Of a stretch of 64,000 nucleotides of DNA, positions 43,066 through 55,474 are shown piece by piece; within the stretch, counting starts at the first letter, position 1; the number at the start of each line of letters is the position of its first letter. The notes below the pieces were generated by a model. That model worked only from the letters and a program-made list of their open reading frames with translations. It made no database searches and had not been told where the DNA came from. A program made the position numbers and the translations under genes. Origin of the DNA: Crocodylus rhombifer (Eukaryota; Chordata; Crocodylia; Crocodylidae); the NCBI GenBank assembly GCA_038503035.1, contig JAVSML010000977.1, positions 553,329 to 617,328 on the forward strand, written 5' to 3'.

Positions 43066-46000
43066 CTGCTGGCCTGTATTCAGTTCGACATGTAATGTCT
43101 TCAGATTTGGAGAGGATTTGGGGTAGTCTGACCCTGTCACACAAGCCTATTTTTTCCTAATCCACATCTCAGTTTGCAAAGAAAATAAGAGAAGTAGAGT
43201 AAAACTGATTTAATAAGAAAAGTAATCATTGTTGCCTGTTAAGCAGTTCTATGATTCTAGGGATATTAATATTGGGGGAAGAGAGAGAACAGGCAAAAGG
43301 TATTAAGATCCTCTCTATCTGCTTCTATTTTACTTTGTTCCCACATTAAGTGGAATATAGTTGCAAAATCATATTTTTTCTGGATCCAAGCCCAGGAATA
43401 CTCTTAAGGATATGATTAATTTTAAAGATGTGTGTACAAATTTAGCATGTGTTTAAGTGCTATACTGAATTGTCTTGAAACAAATCTTTTGTGATAAGGA
43501 ACTTTACAGGCTCTCATTTTGCTAATAGAAAATTTTCATAAACAGAAGTCACTTTTTTCCTGTTAATTTAAATATTCCTCTGTTAAATATTGCTTTGTAA
43601 TGGACTTGTTTACAGTTGGATAATGGGTGCTGTCTTGAACATGACCTGGTATGCAAGTATTGCCAACAGTAAGTTACTGAAGCCTATGACAAGCATTTAT
43701 GTCTACTAAGAAGTAAGATGATAATTGCTGCTTCCATCCCCAAAGGAAAAAAAATCCCTTTAGGACTAAAGTGGGTCATTGCTAGAACAGCACTGAGCCA
43801 TTATTTCCTTCCATTTAAAGGAAAAAAAACCCCTATTCCTTTGTGAACAGAAAAAAAATGTTTTAATGAAGACTGTTAAGAGGTAGTGAATTGCATTTTG
43901 TAATCTGAGGTCTAACATCTCTTAGTTAAATTTTATGAACCTCTTGTCACAAAAATATACTTTATTTATATTTATTACTTAATAAAGTGTCAATTTTATT
44001 TAAAGTATTAATGCATAGACAGGTGATGGAGTAGAATAAAAACCTTGATATTTTTTTTCAGTCCATCCAGTGTTTTCTGTAATGTTAATATTTTCTCATA
44101 AATGAACAAACATCACCCTTTCGTCTTTATAAAAACATTGGTACCATTTTACTACATGTTATACTCGCAAAATTGGTGAAAGTGTGACAAGTAGTAAGGA
44201 GTATTAGTATATGAAAATCGTCCTCTTGTGAAAAGAGTTTAAAATACATATATAAAAACCTAGAACTCATGCTGTTTCTTATTTATTTATTTATTTATAC
44301 TTATTTTTATTAATATGAAAATGTTTAGAGTTAAAATACTATATTCTGAACATTTTTAAAAATCATAGTCTTCTGTCCATCAGATGAGTTTTTATTAGAG
44401 GAACAATAGATTCCTATTTTGGAAAAGCTTTTTATTGCTTGTTGGAAATAAGGGACTGGTAGCATGCTTTCCTGAGAAATCACGAATGCTCATTGTTGTG
44501 CATCTTGTGTCTTCCATACCTGACGTGTATTAAATGCTGCACAACCTACAGTTTTAAAGTAAATTATTTTCATATTGGGAAAGATTGAGCAATGATTAAA
44601 TAGAAAGTACAATTCACAATGCTTTATGTAAAAGGAAGACCTGGATGGTAAATCTCTGAACTGGAAGTCTTAGGATGCAGTGTGTTTTTGCTTTAGGCTG
44701 TCACGTTGGCACTGAGTGCCAACTTGAGTACAATGGGGGAGGTGCACTTGCCTCTCCCTTCTTTCACTCTGCTACTGCTGATCCTGCTGCTTTTCTGCTT
44801 CATTACCTTAATGTGTGCATTGTTCCTGCCTTTTCACTCCCAGTCTTTCAGACAGATTCACAGGCCACTTTAGTGCAACCAAAGGAGAAATCCTTTATCC
44901 CTCACAAAAGGTATTCAACCAATTTAGCAAATATTTCATAATATGCGAACAAAACTAAGTTCAATTATAATTTTACAAAGACAGGTTTAAATTAAATCAA
45001 CTGGAATTCAAGCTCTGTTTGGTGAGATGATTATGCATAGACTAACAATAGGTTTTCATCATAGCAGCCAGGTAATTTATGAGCAGGTACAGCTAATAAG
45101 AACAACAAACATTACCTTCTCCTTCATGTTATGAATTATGGCAGAACTCTAGTTCTGCAAAAGGTTTCTAATATACAGTCTTTTTTGCAGCTTACAGACT
45201 TTTAATAGGAAATAGGAACCTAACACTAGAAAGACCCTCTTGATTCTTAGAGTCCAGTCCTCTCTCAGGCAACCCTTAGTCCAGAAGGGTCCAGAAGGAT
45301 CACTGTTCTGGCCCCTCTTGCATGAATTGACACAAAGGGTCCAATTTATAAAGAAGAAAACAAACAACGACCTTATGCCCTCCAAGCACCAAATTGAAAC
45401 TAGAGAGTTCCACAGGAGAACAGAAAAAAACAAGGGTGCCACCAATCATTTGGTCAATACAGTGGGAGTCTTTGTTAGCGAAAACATTTTTCAGGTTATA
45501 GTAAGAAGCAGACCATGCTTCAAGGTACAGATGAAGACAACAATTTCTTTTTAATTTTTTATACGTGTTTGAAATAAATCAATTGAGATGATTCTTCTGT
45601 TGGAAAACCTCTTACTTCAATGCTGAAATGTGTTTTAATTAAATGTAAATTGAGCAGAAGCTATTGTATCAAATCATTATTCGCTTACAAATGTGGTCTG
45701 TTTCAGTTGAGAGAGCGGTTATATACAAATTCTGATTTAATTTGTAATAATTTGGGAAAAAATTGCCATGGAAACAAAAATCTGGTTTCTGTCATTTTTG
45801 GTAATGAAGACTGTATACTTAACCATCTCCTTTGAAGCAAGCAGTCTGACTGCCTGTTGCTTCTATTTCGTATACTTCAAAGTTCCATTTTCTAATTGGC
45901 CTCCTTTAGGTTTTTTTAGTCACTATGCTGCTGCATTTTGCTTTGAAGAACATCAGAGTAATATTACATTTGGGCACCACATTTTGAAGTATAGCGTGTA

Positions 46001-46531
46001 GAGAGAAAAATCCTAATACCACATGTAAATCATAGGTATCTTTTACCAAAATACCCTGAACATCCACAGCATTTATTATACCTCCAGTTTGTACTTGATT
46101 AGAGGTTCTTCCTCAGACAACATAAGGTTGCTTTCATGAAATATCAATTTGGCCTCTAAACATTTTGGTCTTGCAGGTGATTCCCATCTGGCTCTTCAGC
46201 CTTTACTTGTTTCAACCTCAGATGCACATTCACAGAGTATAATCACTTTTTTATCTTTCCTTTTTCCTTCCCTGAAAGAGCACATCGTTATCTATATTGT
46301 AGCATTAGTGACTTACAAAACCAAGAAGAACTCCCAATCCCCCCCCCTCTAACAATTTTTGGTGAAAGCTTATTCCGTTTGGACAAAGTTTCCTGTTTGA
46401 TTGGAGCAAGGGCACCTTGTCAGTATTATAGGCCATGGGACAGAAGCTTTGCCCAGTACTTTCATTGTTAGTGTTAGGTGTGTAACAAAGCGTCTTTTTC
46501 ACATTTGTACAATGTGCATTTTTGTATATAC
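43066..46531. other. Longest repeat-poor A+T-rich stretch of the intron
   Basis: About 3.5 kb with no named repeat except a TTTA microsatellite at 44278-44313. An unassigned segment at 45190-45560 has overlapping frames on both strands but no motif. Its freedom from young repeats makes it a place to look for conserved intronic elements. Confidence 0.5.
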
Positions 46532-46539
46532 ATTATACG

Positions 46540-46915
46540 CTGGGGGTAGGCAAAATATGACCCGCAGGTTGGATCTGGCTCACCAAGAGATTCTGTTTGT
46601 CTCACAACGGGTCCCTCTGCCCTACGCAGCTATGCAGTGCAGTAGCTGGACTCAGCTTTCCAGCAGCCCCCTGCAGCCATGGCTCACTCTGCCCAGCTGC
46701 CCCTGCCAGTGTCTCTGCTACCACCACTGACCCAGCCCTACTGCCCAGGCACACCACTCCCACCCTGCTTGGGATGCTAAATGGAGTGGATGGGCTGGGA
46801 TCTGCAGGCAGGGCACACTTGGCTGAGAGGATGGGATGGGGCCGCCCACCATTCTGTCCAGCACTCCTGGTGGTGGGTGCGGGGTTAATGGGCCTAGGGC
46901 CCATTATATCCTAGC
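46540..46915. mobile_element. GC-rich hAT-like element, related to the 37015 copy
   Basis: The left end is CTGGGGGTAGGCAAAATATG. The interior GGCAGGGCACACTTGGCTG then AGAGGATGGGATGGGGCC repeats the 37185 module (GGGCACGCTCAGCCAGGCAG then ATGGGATGCGGC). Possible flanks ATTATACG (46532-46539) and ATTATATC (46903-46910) agree at 6 of 8, but the right end itself does not match the left well. Confidence 0.5.
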
Positions 46916-47295
46916 CAATGAGCCTGAGAGAATAGAGTTGTATATTGATTTTTTATTATTATTTTATTGATAGTTTTACTATTGTTATTGTTACCCTGTC
47001 TTCCTGGAGCTTGACAGCTGGGAGGAATTGTATGTATGGGCAGTTGGAGAGATCTGAGTACATTCTTCTTTTCACCTGCCTCAAGGGTGGTAGTGAATCA
47101 GGACCTGAAGGCACAGAAGAATCACTTTGCTCAATACAAAGTGTTCCTTGCATATGTGGGTCAGTAATTTTTTTTGGAGGGAATTTTCAGGCTTTCTAAA
47201 TTGACAGTGTGCCACAAATGTTGCTAATTGACACAATCAGCACTGTGTTAATAATCTTTAAGCCATGATATTAATGTAAACAATTATATAAAATC

Positions 47296-47609
47296 ACTTG
47301 GAACAGGGCGTTAACTTGCAGCCCTTGGGTTTCTGCTCAGGATGCTACTCCCCGCAATGTTCTCCTGCTGGGGTCGCCTCACTCCCCCTTCCTCCTCCTG
47401 CTCTCTGCCTCTGCTTTGGGAGGGCGGTGCAGCCCACAGGGCTAAGAGCTCCCATATAAGGGACTCAAGGGTGACCCTTGGAACATGTGCAGCATGAAGG
47501 TGCCAGCCCAGTGCAGCAGGAAGGCCCACAGTGCAACATTCAGCCTACAGTGTGGCCAGGGGGCCTGTAGTTCTCATCCACTCTGAAGTTGGACAGCTCT
47601 GACTAAGAA
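47296..47609. mobile_element. hAT-type MITE, CAGGGCTGTCCAAC family
   Basis: The body is 47304-47601 (298 bp), from CAGGGCGTTAACTTGC to GTTGGACAGCTCTG. The flanks ACTTGGAA (47296-47303) and ACTAAGAA (47602-47609) match at 6 of 8. The element at 61102 has the same type of ends. Confidence 0.68.
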
Positions 47610-47689
47610 TATAATAAGCCTATGGTCTGAACCACCTGGACAGATAAGGAATAGCACTTTCTGTGGAAAGTTTATTATATGAGCAGGCT

Positions 47690-48455
47690 TCTTATGCCCT
47701 GTCACCATATTCAGATTTGGGTTCAGAAATGGGCACATATTATTGCTTGATCTGTAGCCTTAGCAAGGTCCTCACTGGTGCATAGTTGCCCCATACATAG
47801 GCAGGCCAGTAGGTGATCTGTAGTTTGAAAGCTTCCTCTACTTCCACATATTTGCATTACTGGAGTTTCCCCATAGTTGTATATTAACTTTAGTCTTACT
47901 GACCTCTGTTCAGAGGCAGTTTAATCTTCTCCATGTTGGTCAATCAAGCTCTGCACTTGAAGGGATATGTTCAGTAGTGTTGATATTTGTTCTGATAGTC
48001 TGCTGAGTCATATTTATTCCTGCAGCTGTTGGTGTTTCATCTAGTGGCTACACTGTAGAAAATAAACTTTTCCATGATTATAGTCTACTGGGAGGCATGA
48101 TACGGCCATGTAGTGGTTGCTTCTTGTCTTCGTTCTGCTGGATGCAGTCTAATTTGCTTGCTGCTGCGCTCTCGATGTCTGGTGGAGTGATTCTGGCAAG
48201 TAGATGATGATTATTGACGTTTATTAGTTGAAGGCATCCAGTAATGTACTGGCAAGGTCCATTCAGCCTGATGTCTAGCTTCTTTGCATGTACATTTCTT
48301 TCCCAAATTGGGCACATGCATATGGCTGCTGAATAACAAAGCGTAAGTGCAGTAGTCAGTAATGTTGCTGGGTTGGCCTCCCATTTGCAGTCAATGAGCT
48401 TCTTTAATATATTGTTCTGGGAACTGACTTTGCACTTAGTCTTTTCTAGCATGAA
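47690..48455 (-). pseudogene. LINE reverse transcriptase C-terminal remnant
   Basis: The - strand frame from 48452 to 48078 reads NILKKLIDCKWEAN, ALTLCYSAAICMCPIWERN, KKLDIRLNGPCQYITGCL and ARITPPDIESAAASKL. This is the C-terminal thumb-and-beyond region common to jockey-like LINE polymerases (CYSxAEYxxPVW, RxITGxL, IAPPxxRRxxA). Further along, QTTDHLLACL near 47795 recalls the C-terminal zinc-knuckle block. It has no start and no catalytic core, and stops occur downstream. It is distinct from CR1 and from the 55-59-kb LINE. Confidence 0.7.
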
Positions 48456-50609
48456 TACTCTTTTACTTTTTACACAAACAAACTGGAACTTAATGAAATA
48501 TCTTTTATTATGTAATAGTTTGTACTTTGATTTTTATATCAAACCTTTAGTCAGGGCCCTAAAAGGAATTGGAGGTATAGTGGAGACATTTATTAAGTTT
48601 TGAGGTCTGAGCTGACGTGACATATTCTAGGAAGTTAATTTGAATGGTGCTAGAAATTCATCATAGAAATTTCTGCTTCATATCATTAGTTCAGAGCATT
48701 GGTACTTGATAGGGAATACCACTGTACTGTAAAAACCTGTGGGTTTTGGATATTTTTCCAACTATGGAAGGATAAAAAATAAAAATAATAGATTTTTACA
48801 ACAGATCAATAACATCTTAATTATAAGTCACATGTTTTAAAACATTAACAAAAAATCAGTCGTTTTACTTGCAATACAACTGTAATGTCAGATTTTTAAA
48901 ATGGTGCAGTATTTCAGTAAAGCTATTTGTTAATTGTTGTTATGTTGGTTATGATGGAGGAAAGGAGTTGAAATTACACTGGATTAATTTAGGTAAATCT
49001 GGGAAACATTATCTCTTAGAGTGCCTGTTTGTCTCTTACTTCTTTTTGGAAATAAAAGCCCTGCTGTCAGGCACAGCTTTGCCTGTGGTTCTTGTTCTGT
49101 TTGATAGCGGCTGTTTGTGGTCCTGGAGAGGCATCTGTAATGCAGAGGAGTTGCCAAGACCTCATTAAGTGCGTCTTGGATCTCTGCCAGATATTCAGAG
49201 TAGTGGAGCCTCAGCATTTTCTCTCAGAACCAAAAGAACAGTTGGGAAGGGGGAAGGGAAGAAAGAAAAGACTGCTTTACCCATCAACTGCTGTGTTTTA
49301 TTGTGTTAAATGGGTTAGCTGAGCTCTTGGAATTAAACTTAGCCCTTAACTTCTACAAGCTGTTGTGAAGTTGAATAGATTCCCTTCCTGCCCCTCCTTT
49401 TTTTTTATTCTTTGCATTAATGAGACAACATTTGTAATAGGACATTCAAACCTCTGTCTTGCAGTCCTCTTAAAAGTGACTTCTCATGCAGTTTTATGAC
49501 CCAAATCAACAATTACGTTTTAAAAAAAATTTAAAAGCATCTGTAAACATGTTAATTCCAACAAAATAAGGCTTTATAAGGCTCTTTCTGCTGTTGTTTA
49601 GGTCTCACATTTTTCCACACCCTTCAGTTTGTACATTCCTTTGCAAAAGCAAATATTTCAGTTTTCTTCGATTGCTCACTATAACAATAAATGAGGTGGA
49701 TGAAATGATAATGTATGTAGGTCACAATTTGTGTAATGCACATTCCTAGTTTCAGGACATTAAAATAATTTTAAAAAGTATTGTTTTCTGCAGTTTTAGA
49801 GAAACAAAATATCTATGTATATTCAGGAAGTCATAATAGTTTGTTTTTTTTAAAATGTCTTGGTTATCTAAAGCAGCTGCATTCTTTTTGAGGTCAAATA
49901 AGACAATTAACAGCTTTCAGAAATTCAGTTCTACAGATAAAAAATAATTTCAATTCAAATATAGAAGCAAAAAGTAGTATGCAGCTTCTGATAGCAATCT
50001 GAAATGAGGCTCCATCTATTAAAAAATACATACTAATTTTGAGTAGCACTTGCACAGAAAGCTTTTTATACAAGAAAGGTCCCGACTTTTCAAATGTTTT
50101 GAACAGTTCTGGTGTAAAATTGTACACTGAGACTGTCTCAGCATGAAAGCAACCAAAATAGTTTAGTGTTCCGGTCACTGTGCGATTTATAATGTGAACT
50201 GATCTCATTGAATGGCTGAGAAGAGTGTGTTACTTGGATACGCCTGCATCAGTCTCTTATGTCTTCCCAAGCTCTTCCCAAAAGTTCCCAGTGGTGATTG
50301 AAAAACAGGCATGAAAATTGGGCTACAGTATGGTGGTAGCCAGCACTGTCAACTTGTGAAAGGTAGTATTTGTTCATGTAAACTGATTTGTTTTGCAAAT
50401 TAGCAGTATAAATCTCTTCCAGGGTTTTTTTCCCCCCTCTGGCCAGTGCAGGAGTTGTAAACTAGCACTGGGAGAGATTAACAGCTTATCTAGGAAACAG
50501 CAGTCTGGTCAGCACAACTGGGCTAGAAGGAAACCTCTCTCTTCCTGGCAGAATGACAGCATTACTTCTCGACTATACTATACATATGGTAAATCTCCAT
50601 GGTTTTACC
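48456..50609. other. Intron sequence
   Basis: A+T-rich without named repeat. Frames of 75-105 codons on both strands carry no motif. Confidence 0.5.
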
Positions 50610-50813
50610 TTCTAAAGCAGTGGTTCTCAACCTGTTTGCCATAGTGGGTCACACTTGCAGTTCTCAATGTGTTGTGGGCTGAACCATACGACTTACTTCC
50701 TGTGTATCCATTTAAAAAATGTTGTAACAGGATGTCACATAGACTGCAGCAATGTGCTGGTTGGGCCATATGTAACCCATGGGCCCCAAGGGTTGAGAAC
50801 CCCTGCTCTAAAG
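50610..50813. mobile_element. hAT-type MITE with 7-of-8 target duplication
   Basis: The body is 50618-50805 (188 bp). The ends are CAGTGGTTCTCAACC and GGTTGAGAACCCCTG. The flanks TTCTAAAG and CTCTAAAG differ at one base, so this is one of the younger insertions here. Confidence 0.88.
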
Positions 50814-51715
50814 AATATAGAAATTGCAGATGTGTCAAATTATTTATAATATGTGATTATAAGGTCCAATACAATTCAGCACAAACACAAATGCCCTCTG
50901 TATTGCTGTATTTGAGATATCAAGGGAAAAAAAAATGACTTGGGGTTGCCCATGCATTAAGATTTTCTTTTCTGCAAAATTTACAAGCAAGTTTTTTGTG
51001 AACAACTCAATTTATCCCTTTTTATCCATGTGATCTTGTAAACTTTTTTTAAAGTATAAGATTTTTGCAAAACAGTAAAATGCTGGTGTTTGCTCAATAT
51101 CACTTTGTAGATATGGGAGTTATTTTATTTCAGTTTATGAAAGTGCTCCAAAATAAGATTAACTGGTGTTGGAGAAACTGGACACTAGTAAAACACTCTT
51201 GCTGTTTGAACAGCAGCAGATTGATTAATAGATTCACACTGTTCTCTGCAAAGGAGCCAGGCCAGAACAGGCGTCCCACTGTTCCTCTTTTCTGGGAAGT
51301 GAATATGTTCCTAGTTAACTGGGATCCCTATCTTCAGAAATCGGTCAGCCCACAGGATTTCTTTTAACTTTTTTGATGAAAGGTATGCAAGCTACAATAT
51401 TGATGAGGTATTGAAATCAGCAGTGAATGTCTCTAGTGGGTAAAAGAAAGTTTCTTTTCTGTCTGAAAGTGACATAAAATTCTTGATAAGAGGAAATACT
51501 GTTGACTTGAATTAAGCATCATTTCCATGAGGTAAAGTTTTTAAAAATAGGGATAAACAAGAATTAAGCAAGCAGAGCAAAAAAAAAGATGTGCACTGGC
51601 CAGCTGAAACTTAATTAATACTTGCACTAATGAAAGTTGAGTAGAATTTCAAACAGAACAGTAATTTACTAGATTTCTTCCTAGAGCATTTAATAAAGCA
51701 GACATGCATTGAAGG
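50814..51715. other. Intron sequence
   Basis: No exon or named repeat. Confidence 0.5.
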
Positions 51716-51910
51716 GTATACAACAGGGACGGGCAATTATTTCAGGTGGAGGGCCGCTTACTGAGTTTTGGCAAGCCATCAAGGGCTGTGCAACAAGCAG
51801 CCAGGGGCAGATCAATATAAATTTTCTAAATTTTTTAAGGGGCCCTGCGGGCCAAATAGAATGGCCTGGCAGGCTACATGTGGCCCTCAGGCTACATTTT
51901 TCCCACCCCG
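51716..51910. mobile_element. hAT-type MITE, CAGGGRYGGGCAAT family
   Basis: The body is 51724-51910 (187 bp), from CAGGGACGGGCAATTATTTC to ATTTTTCCCACCCCG. The left flank is GTATACAA (51716-51723). The right flank reads GTATACAG (51911-51918), but its last three bases belong to the next element. It shares GGAGGGCCGCTTACTGAG-type text with the copies at 55911 and 62716. Confidence 0.8.
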
Positions 51911-51913
51911 GTA

Positions 51914-52502
51914 TACAGGTTTCCCTTGCTTTATGCTGTACATACATTCCTGGAAAATGGTGCATAACTCAAACTCACATAAAGGGAACCCACTTTACAA
52001 TGTAACAAATAGGGATATGTTCCAAGACTTTGACTGTACCGATCCCCCAGACCCATTTCTACCATGTTTACAAGACAATTTCGGTACTTGCCAACAGCAG
52101 ACAATACACACAAGCACAGGGTGGTGGTGAATGTTTAGTTCATGTGAAGAGAGGGTGGCGAAGGGTGTCAGTGTTAATGAAATTCTCTTGTGTTTTGTTG
52201 ATGGACCAGGAAGAGGGGTAGGAGATACGCTAGCAGGATGCTTAGAAGCCATAATGGGGATGGCAACTACAGAAACAGATATCTCAGACAACGAGCAAGG
52301 AGCACAGATCCACACAGGAGACTATTTTGGTGCACATCACTCCTACAGGGCACTGTACAAAGCAGCTGAGTGTGGGCTTCCACCACACGAATCGCATAAG
52401 AGTAATTTACCTCGCTTATAACGAATGCTTGGTATAAAAAGGGTCATTGCGTAAGAGCAAATTCGCAGATACAGAACCTGCATAAAATGAGGGAAACCTG
52501 TA
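51914..52502. mobile_element. Tigger/pogo-like non-autonomous element with TA duplication
   Basis: The body is 51916-52500 (585 bp). The left end CAGGTTTCCCTTGCTTTATG and the right end CATAAAATGAGGGAAACCTG are close inverted repeats (about 18 of 20). TA flanks both sides (51914-51915 and 52501-52502), as expected for Tc1/mariner-type elements. The subterminal text (CCTGGAAAATGGTGCATAAC, AAATTCGCAGATACAGAACC) recalls Tigger elements. No transposase is encoded. Confidence 0.82.
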
Positions 52503-52799
52503 AATATCAATATCTTCATGTTAGTGATATATTCACCCTTGAATGAATGAGAGTTCTGCAGGCTTTGCAAGCATTTAGAACAGCATGGATAAAGGTGAAA
52601 ATTTGGCTAAAAACTCCTTGAAAAACTTGGTTTCTGTTACTTTAAAAAAGAAAATGCCATTGAATTTTTCATACTTCTTTCTCTCTCCTTGTGTAAAGGA
52701 AAGGTTTAAAATGTGGGAAGAGACCAGCTTGGCTAAATCACAAGCTCTCTAATATCTATAATTCAAGAAGGAATTGTACAAAAAATGAAAACTAGGTTA

Positions 52800-53520
52800 G
52801 TTTATGAAGGATGAGTATAAAAGAACAACATGAGCCACATAGGAACAAAAATCAGAAAAGGCAAAGACACAGAATGAGGTGCAAATAGTAAGGGATGTTA
52901 CAAATAACAAGAAAATGCTTTACAACTTAATTAGACTAGGAAGGAAAGAATGTCGTCCAGCTGAAACTTTCATCCAAGTTTCATACTACTTAGTAGTAGT
53001 CCAAGTTTATAACAGATGACTCTGACAGGGCTGGAGAGTAGTGCTTTTTTTTCTTCTAGTCTTCAATAAAGGGGATTACGTGGACCAAAAGGTTTACACA
53101 GTTAGCATCAGTGAAAAAGAGGCAAGACCAGAGTAAGTAGGTAAAGAACTGGTTAGAGTCTACTTAGGGGAGCTTTCAAATTACCTGGCTCTGATGAAAT
53201 TCATGCCAAAGTACTTAAAGAATTGGCTGAAGCAATCACAGAGCTGTTGACTATCACCTCTGACAATGCATTTGGTGTGGGTAGGATTCCAAAAGACTGG
53301 AAAAGGCCAACATAAATCTCTAGCTCTTAAAAGGGAGAAAGATAAGGTGCACAGAATTATAGAACAGTTAGGCTAAATTCAGTTCCTGGAAAGATATTGG
53401 AACAGATAATTAAACAATCAGTTTGTAAGTATCTAGAAAATGAAAGGTGAAAATAATGACTGCCCTGCATTTGTCGAGAACAAATTACAACAAGGATGGA
53501 ATCAGATACTTGGAGACATG
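52800..53520 (+). mobile_element. CR1-type LINE fragment, + strand (linker and RT part)
   Basis: The text from 52840 translates in pieces as KIRKAKTQNEVQIVRDV (linker). Then come LPGSDEIHAKVLKELAEAI (near 53185) and RIPKDWKRPT (near 53288), which match PGPDxxHxRVLRELAEAI and VPEDWKRANVVPIFKKG in CR1 RT. It is highly diverged, with many stops. Confidence 0.75.
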
Positions 53521-53768
53521 TACAGAATGTATGAGATGATAAACTAATGAGCCACATCTTATATATATCATCTCATCTCATTGATTTTGATGAGAATTGC
53601 CTTTATGCAACCAGTTAGTTAAATTAACATACAAAATATGTTGAGGTCTTTCTTTCCCTTACAGGCACACATCAGATTAAATAAATGTCTACTTTTTATG
53701 ACCAAAGGTGAGTTTAAGATTTTGGAAGAACTGTATTGGGAAGACTACATCTTAGCTTTCGTTGATCA

Positions 53769-54560
53769 GATTAATTAGAACTATAGTTGGAAGGGATTTC
53801 AAGAGGTTATCTAGTCTTACCTGTTCAAGGCAGAATGGTTTGGGTGCAGTGATCCAAGCAGTTATGCATGCACATTATAGCAGTTTCATTTAGATTGTTT
53901 ATCTTTAGTTTACTAATGAGAATTTAATGGGAGAGTGTGTCAGAAGTCTTCCTGAAATTGAGGTATATCATGTGCACTGGACCCATCTGCAAGATCTGTC
54001 ACCTTATTGTAGAATGAAATCAATTTAACAAGCTTGACTTGTTCTTGACAAATCCACATTAACTGTTCCTGATCACTGTAGTATTCTCTTTGGGCCTAGA
54101 AATAGATTCTATGATGGTGTTACAGAATATTTCCTAGTATTGAGGTTTGACTGACTGATCTATGTAATTCCTTGGATCTTTGGGGTTTTTTTTAAATAAA
54201 GATGAGCACAATTTTTGCAGTTCTGCAGTCCATGAGTTCTCAAAGATAATAGCCAATAGCTCTGTAATTACCTCAGACAGTTCCTTGAGTACCCTAGTAT
54301 GTGTATTATCTGACCCTGCTTACTTAAAACCATTCCTTTTGTCAAAATGATTTTAACCTGTTCGTCCCTTGCTCTATGCCAGTTATCTTTTTGCCCATCT
54401 CTGCTGCTAATTGTGCTTGCCATCTAATAATCGGCCTTATTTTTATTTTTTTTTGTGAGGACCGAGATAAAGAAGGTATACTTCAGCCTTGTCCAAGGTC
54501 ATCATTGTTAAATTCTCTTCCATATTTACTCAGTGACCTAGGCTTTCCTTGGTTGCTGTC
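53769..54560 (-). mobile_element. CR1-type LINE fragment, - strand (RT joined to 3' tail)
   Basis: Its 3' terminus is at about 53780 (GGAAGGGATTTCAAGAGG then TTATCTAGTCTTACC on the + strand). Above it, reverse-complement frames give FLGPKRIL, FILQ.GD, IYLNFRKTSDTLSH and similar pieces, matching RT blocks of CR1 (QHGFRxxxSCLTNLI, IYLDFRKAFDTVxH). The C-terminal half of the RT is missing between them, so the copy is internally deleted. Confidence 0.75.
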
Positions 54561-55347
54561 TCTTGCTCTCTCTCACCATACTTCACACACTTCACAATAG
54601 TTGATAAGTCTTACTGAAGGTGGGCTTGCACCATAGGCAATGTGTAAGTGGGGCACAGAGGGACACATGCACCCCCCTGAGATTGGCTGCTGCTGAAGCT
54701 GCCACCAGCTTCTGTAGGCAGTCACTCCTGCCCCACTCCCCCCTCCCCCCCACTGCCAATGTGGCCGCTGGTATCCACAGGCACTCCTGCTCACTGGCCA
54801 CCACTCGTCACCCCCTTTCTCCCAGGCTATTGATACTGCCTCTGGTGTCTATGGGTGATCCCCACTCACCAACGATACTGCCACTTACAAATAGGCCCCT
54901 CCCTCCCCCCCATCTTGGGAGGCACCAGTCTTTCATGGTTTGCCCCAATCGTTACAAAAATAGGAAATCAGATTATCAGAAATATCTAATATTGCTGTTA
55001 GCAAAGAGCATTTTAGCAGGTTCAGTACGTCATTTTGTAGACTGAAGTAACAAGCAGTAGTATGATTCAAACCCTGTGGGTCCAATTATTTATTTATTAG
55101 ATATCTATATATGCTGCTCTCCAAAAAAGGCTCAAGGTAGATTACAAAAACAGATAAAACATTAAGATAAGAGTTTATTAAATTTGATTTACAGGCAGTA
55201 AGTATAATGAAGCTTTGCAAGGAATTTTGCATCCAATTTAGTGGACCCAATTTGATCTGAGTTGGTCAATAACAAAAGTTTCTTATGGTTTAAACACTAA
55301 AGTTATATTCTTGATTTCATTGAAATCTATGGCAAAAGTTCCAATGA
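54561..55347. other. Intron sequence with a GC-rich repeat fragment
   Basis: 54617-54960 is GC-rich, with GGGCACAGAGGGACACATGC and ACCCCCCTGAGA, and resembles 35637-35700. Its open frames (up to 141 codons) have no motif. The rest is A+T-rich. Confidence 0.4.
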
Positions 55348-55454
55348 CTTTAATGCAGGGGTGTCAAACATACAATCTGTCCCACTGGTAGTCTGGTGGG
55401 CTACCAGAATGCAGCAGAGCAGAATTTAGGATTTCTGAGTCCTAGATGGGAAGG

Positions 55455-55474
55455 TGTGCGTGTGTGTGTGTGTG
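55455..55474. repeat. TG microsatellite at the LINE 3' end
   Basis: TGTGCGTGTGTGTGTGTGTG lies immediately next to the LINE 3' end, as expected of a tail repeat. Confidence 0.85.

Noticed and set aside
45149..45554. Overlapping 98- and 104-codon frames on opposite strands
   Set aside because: Neither carries a recognisable motif. Mirror frames in unassigned intron are most likely chance.
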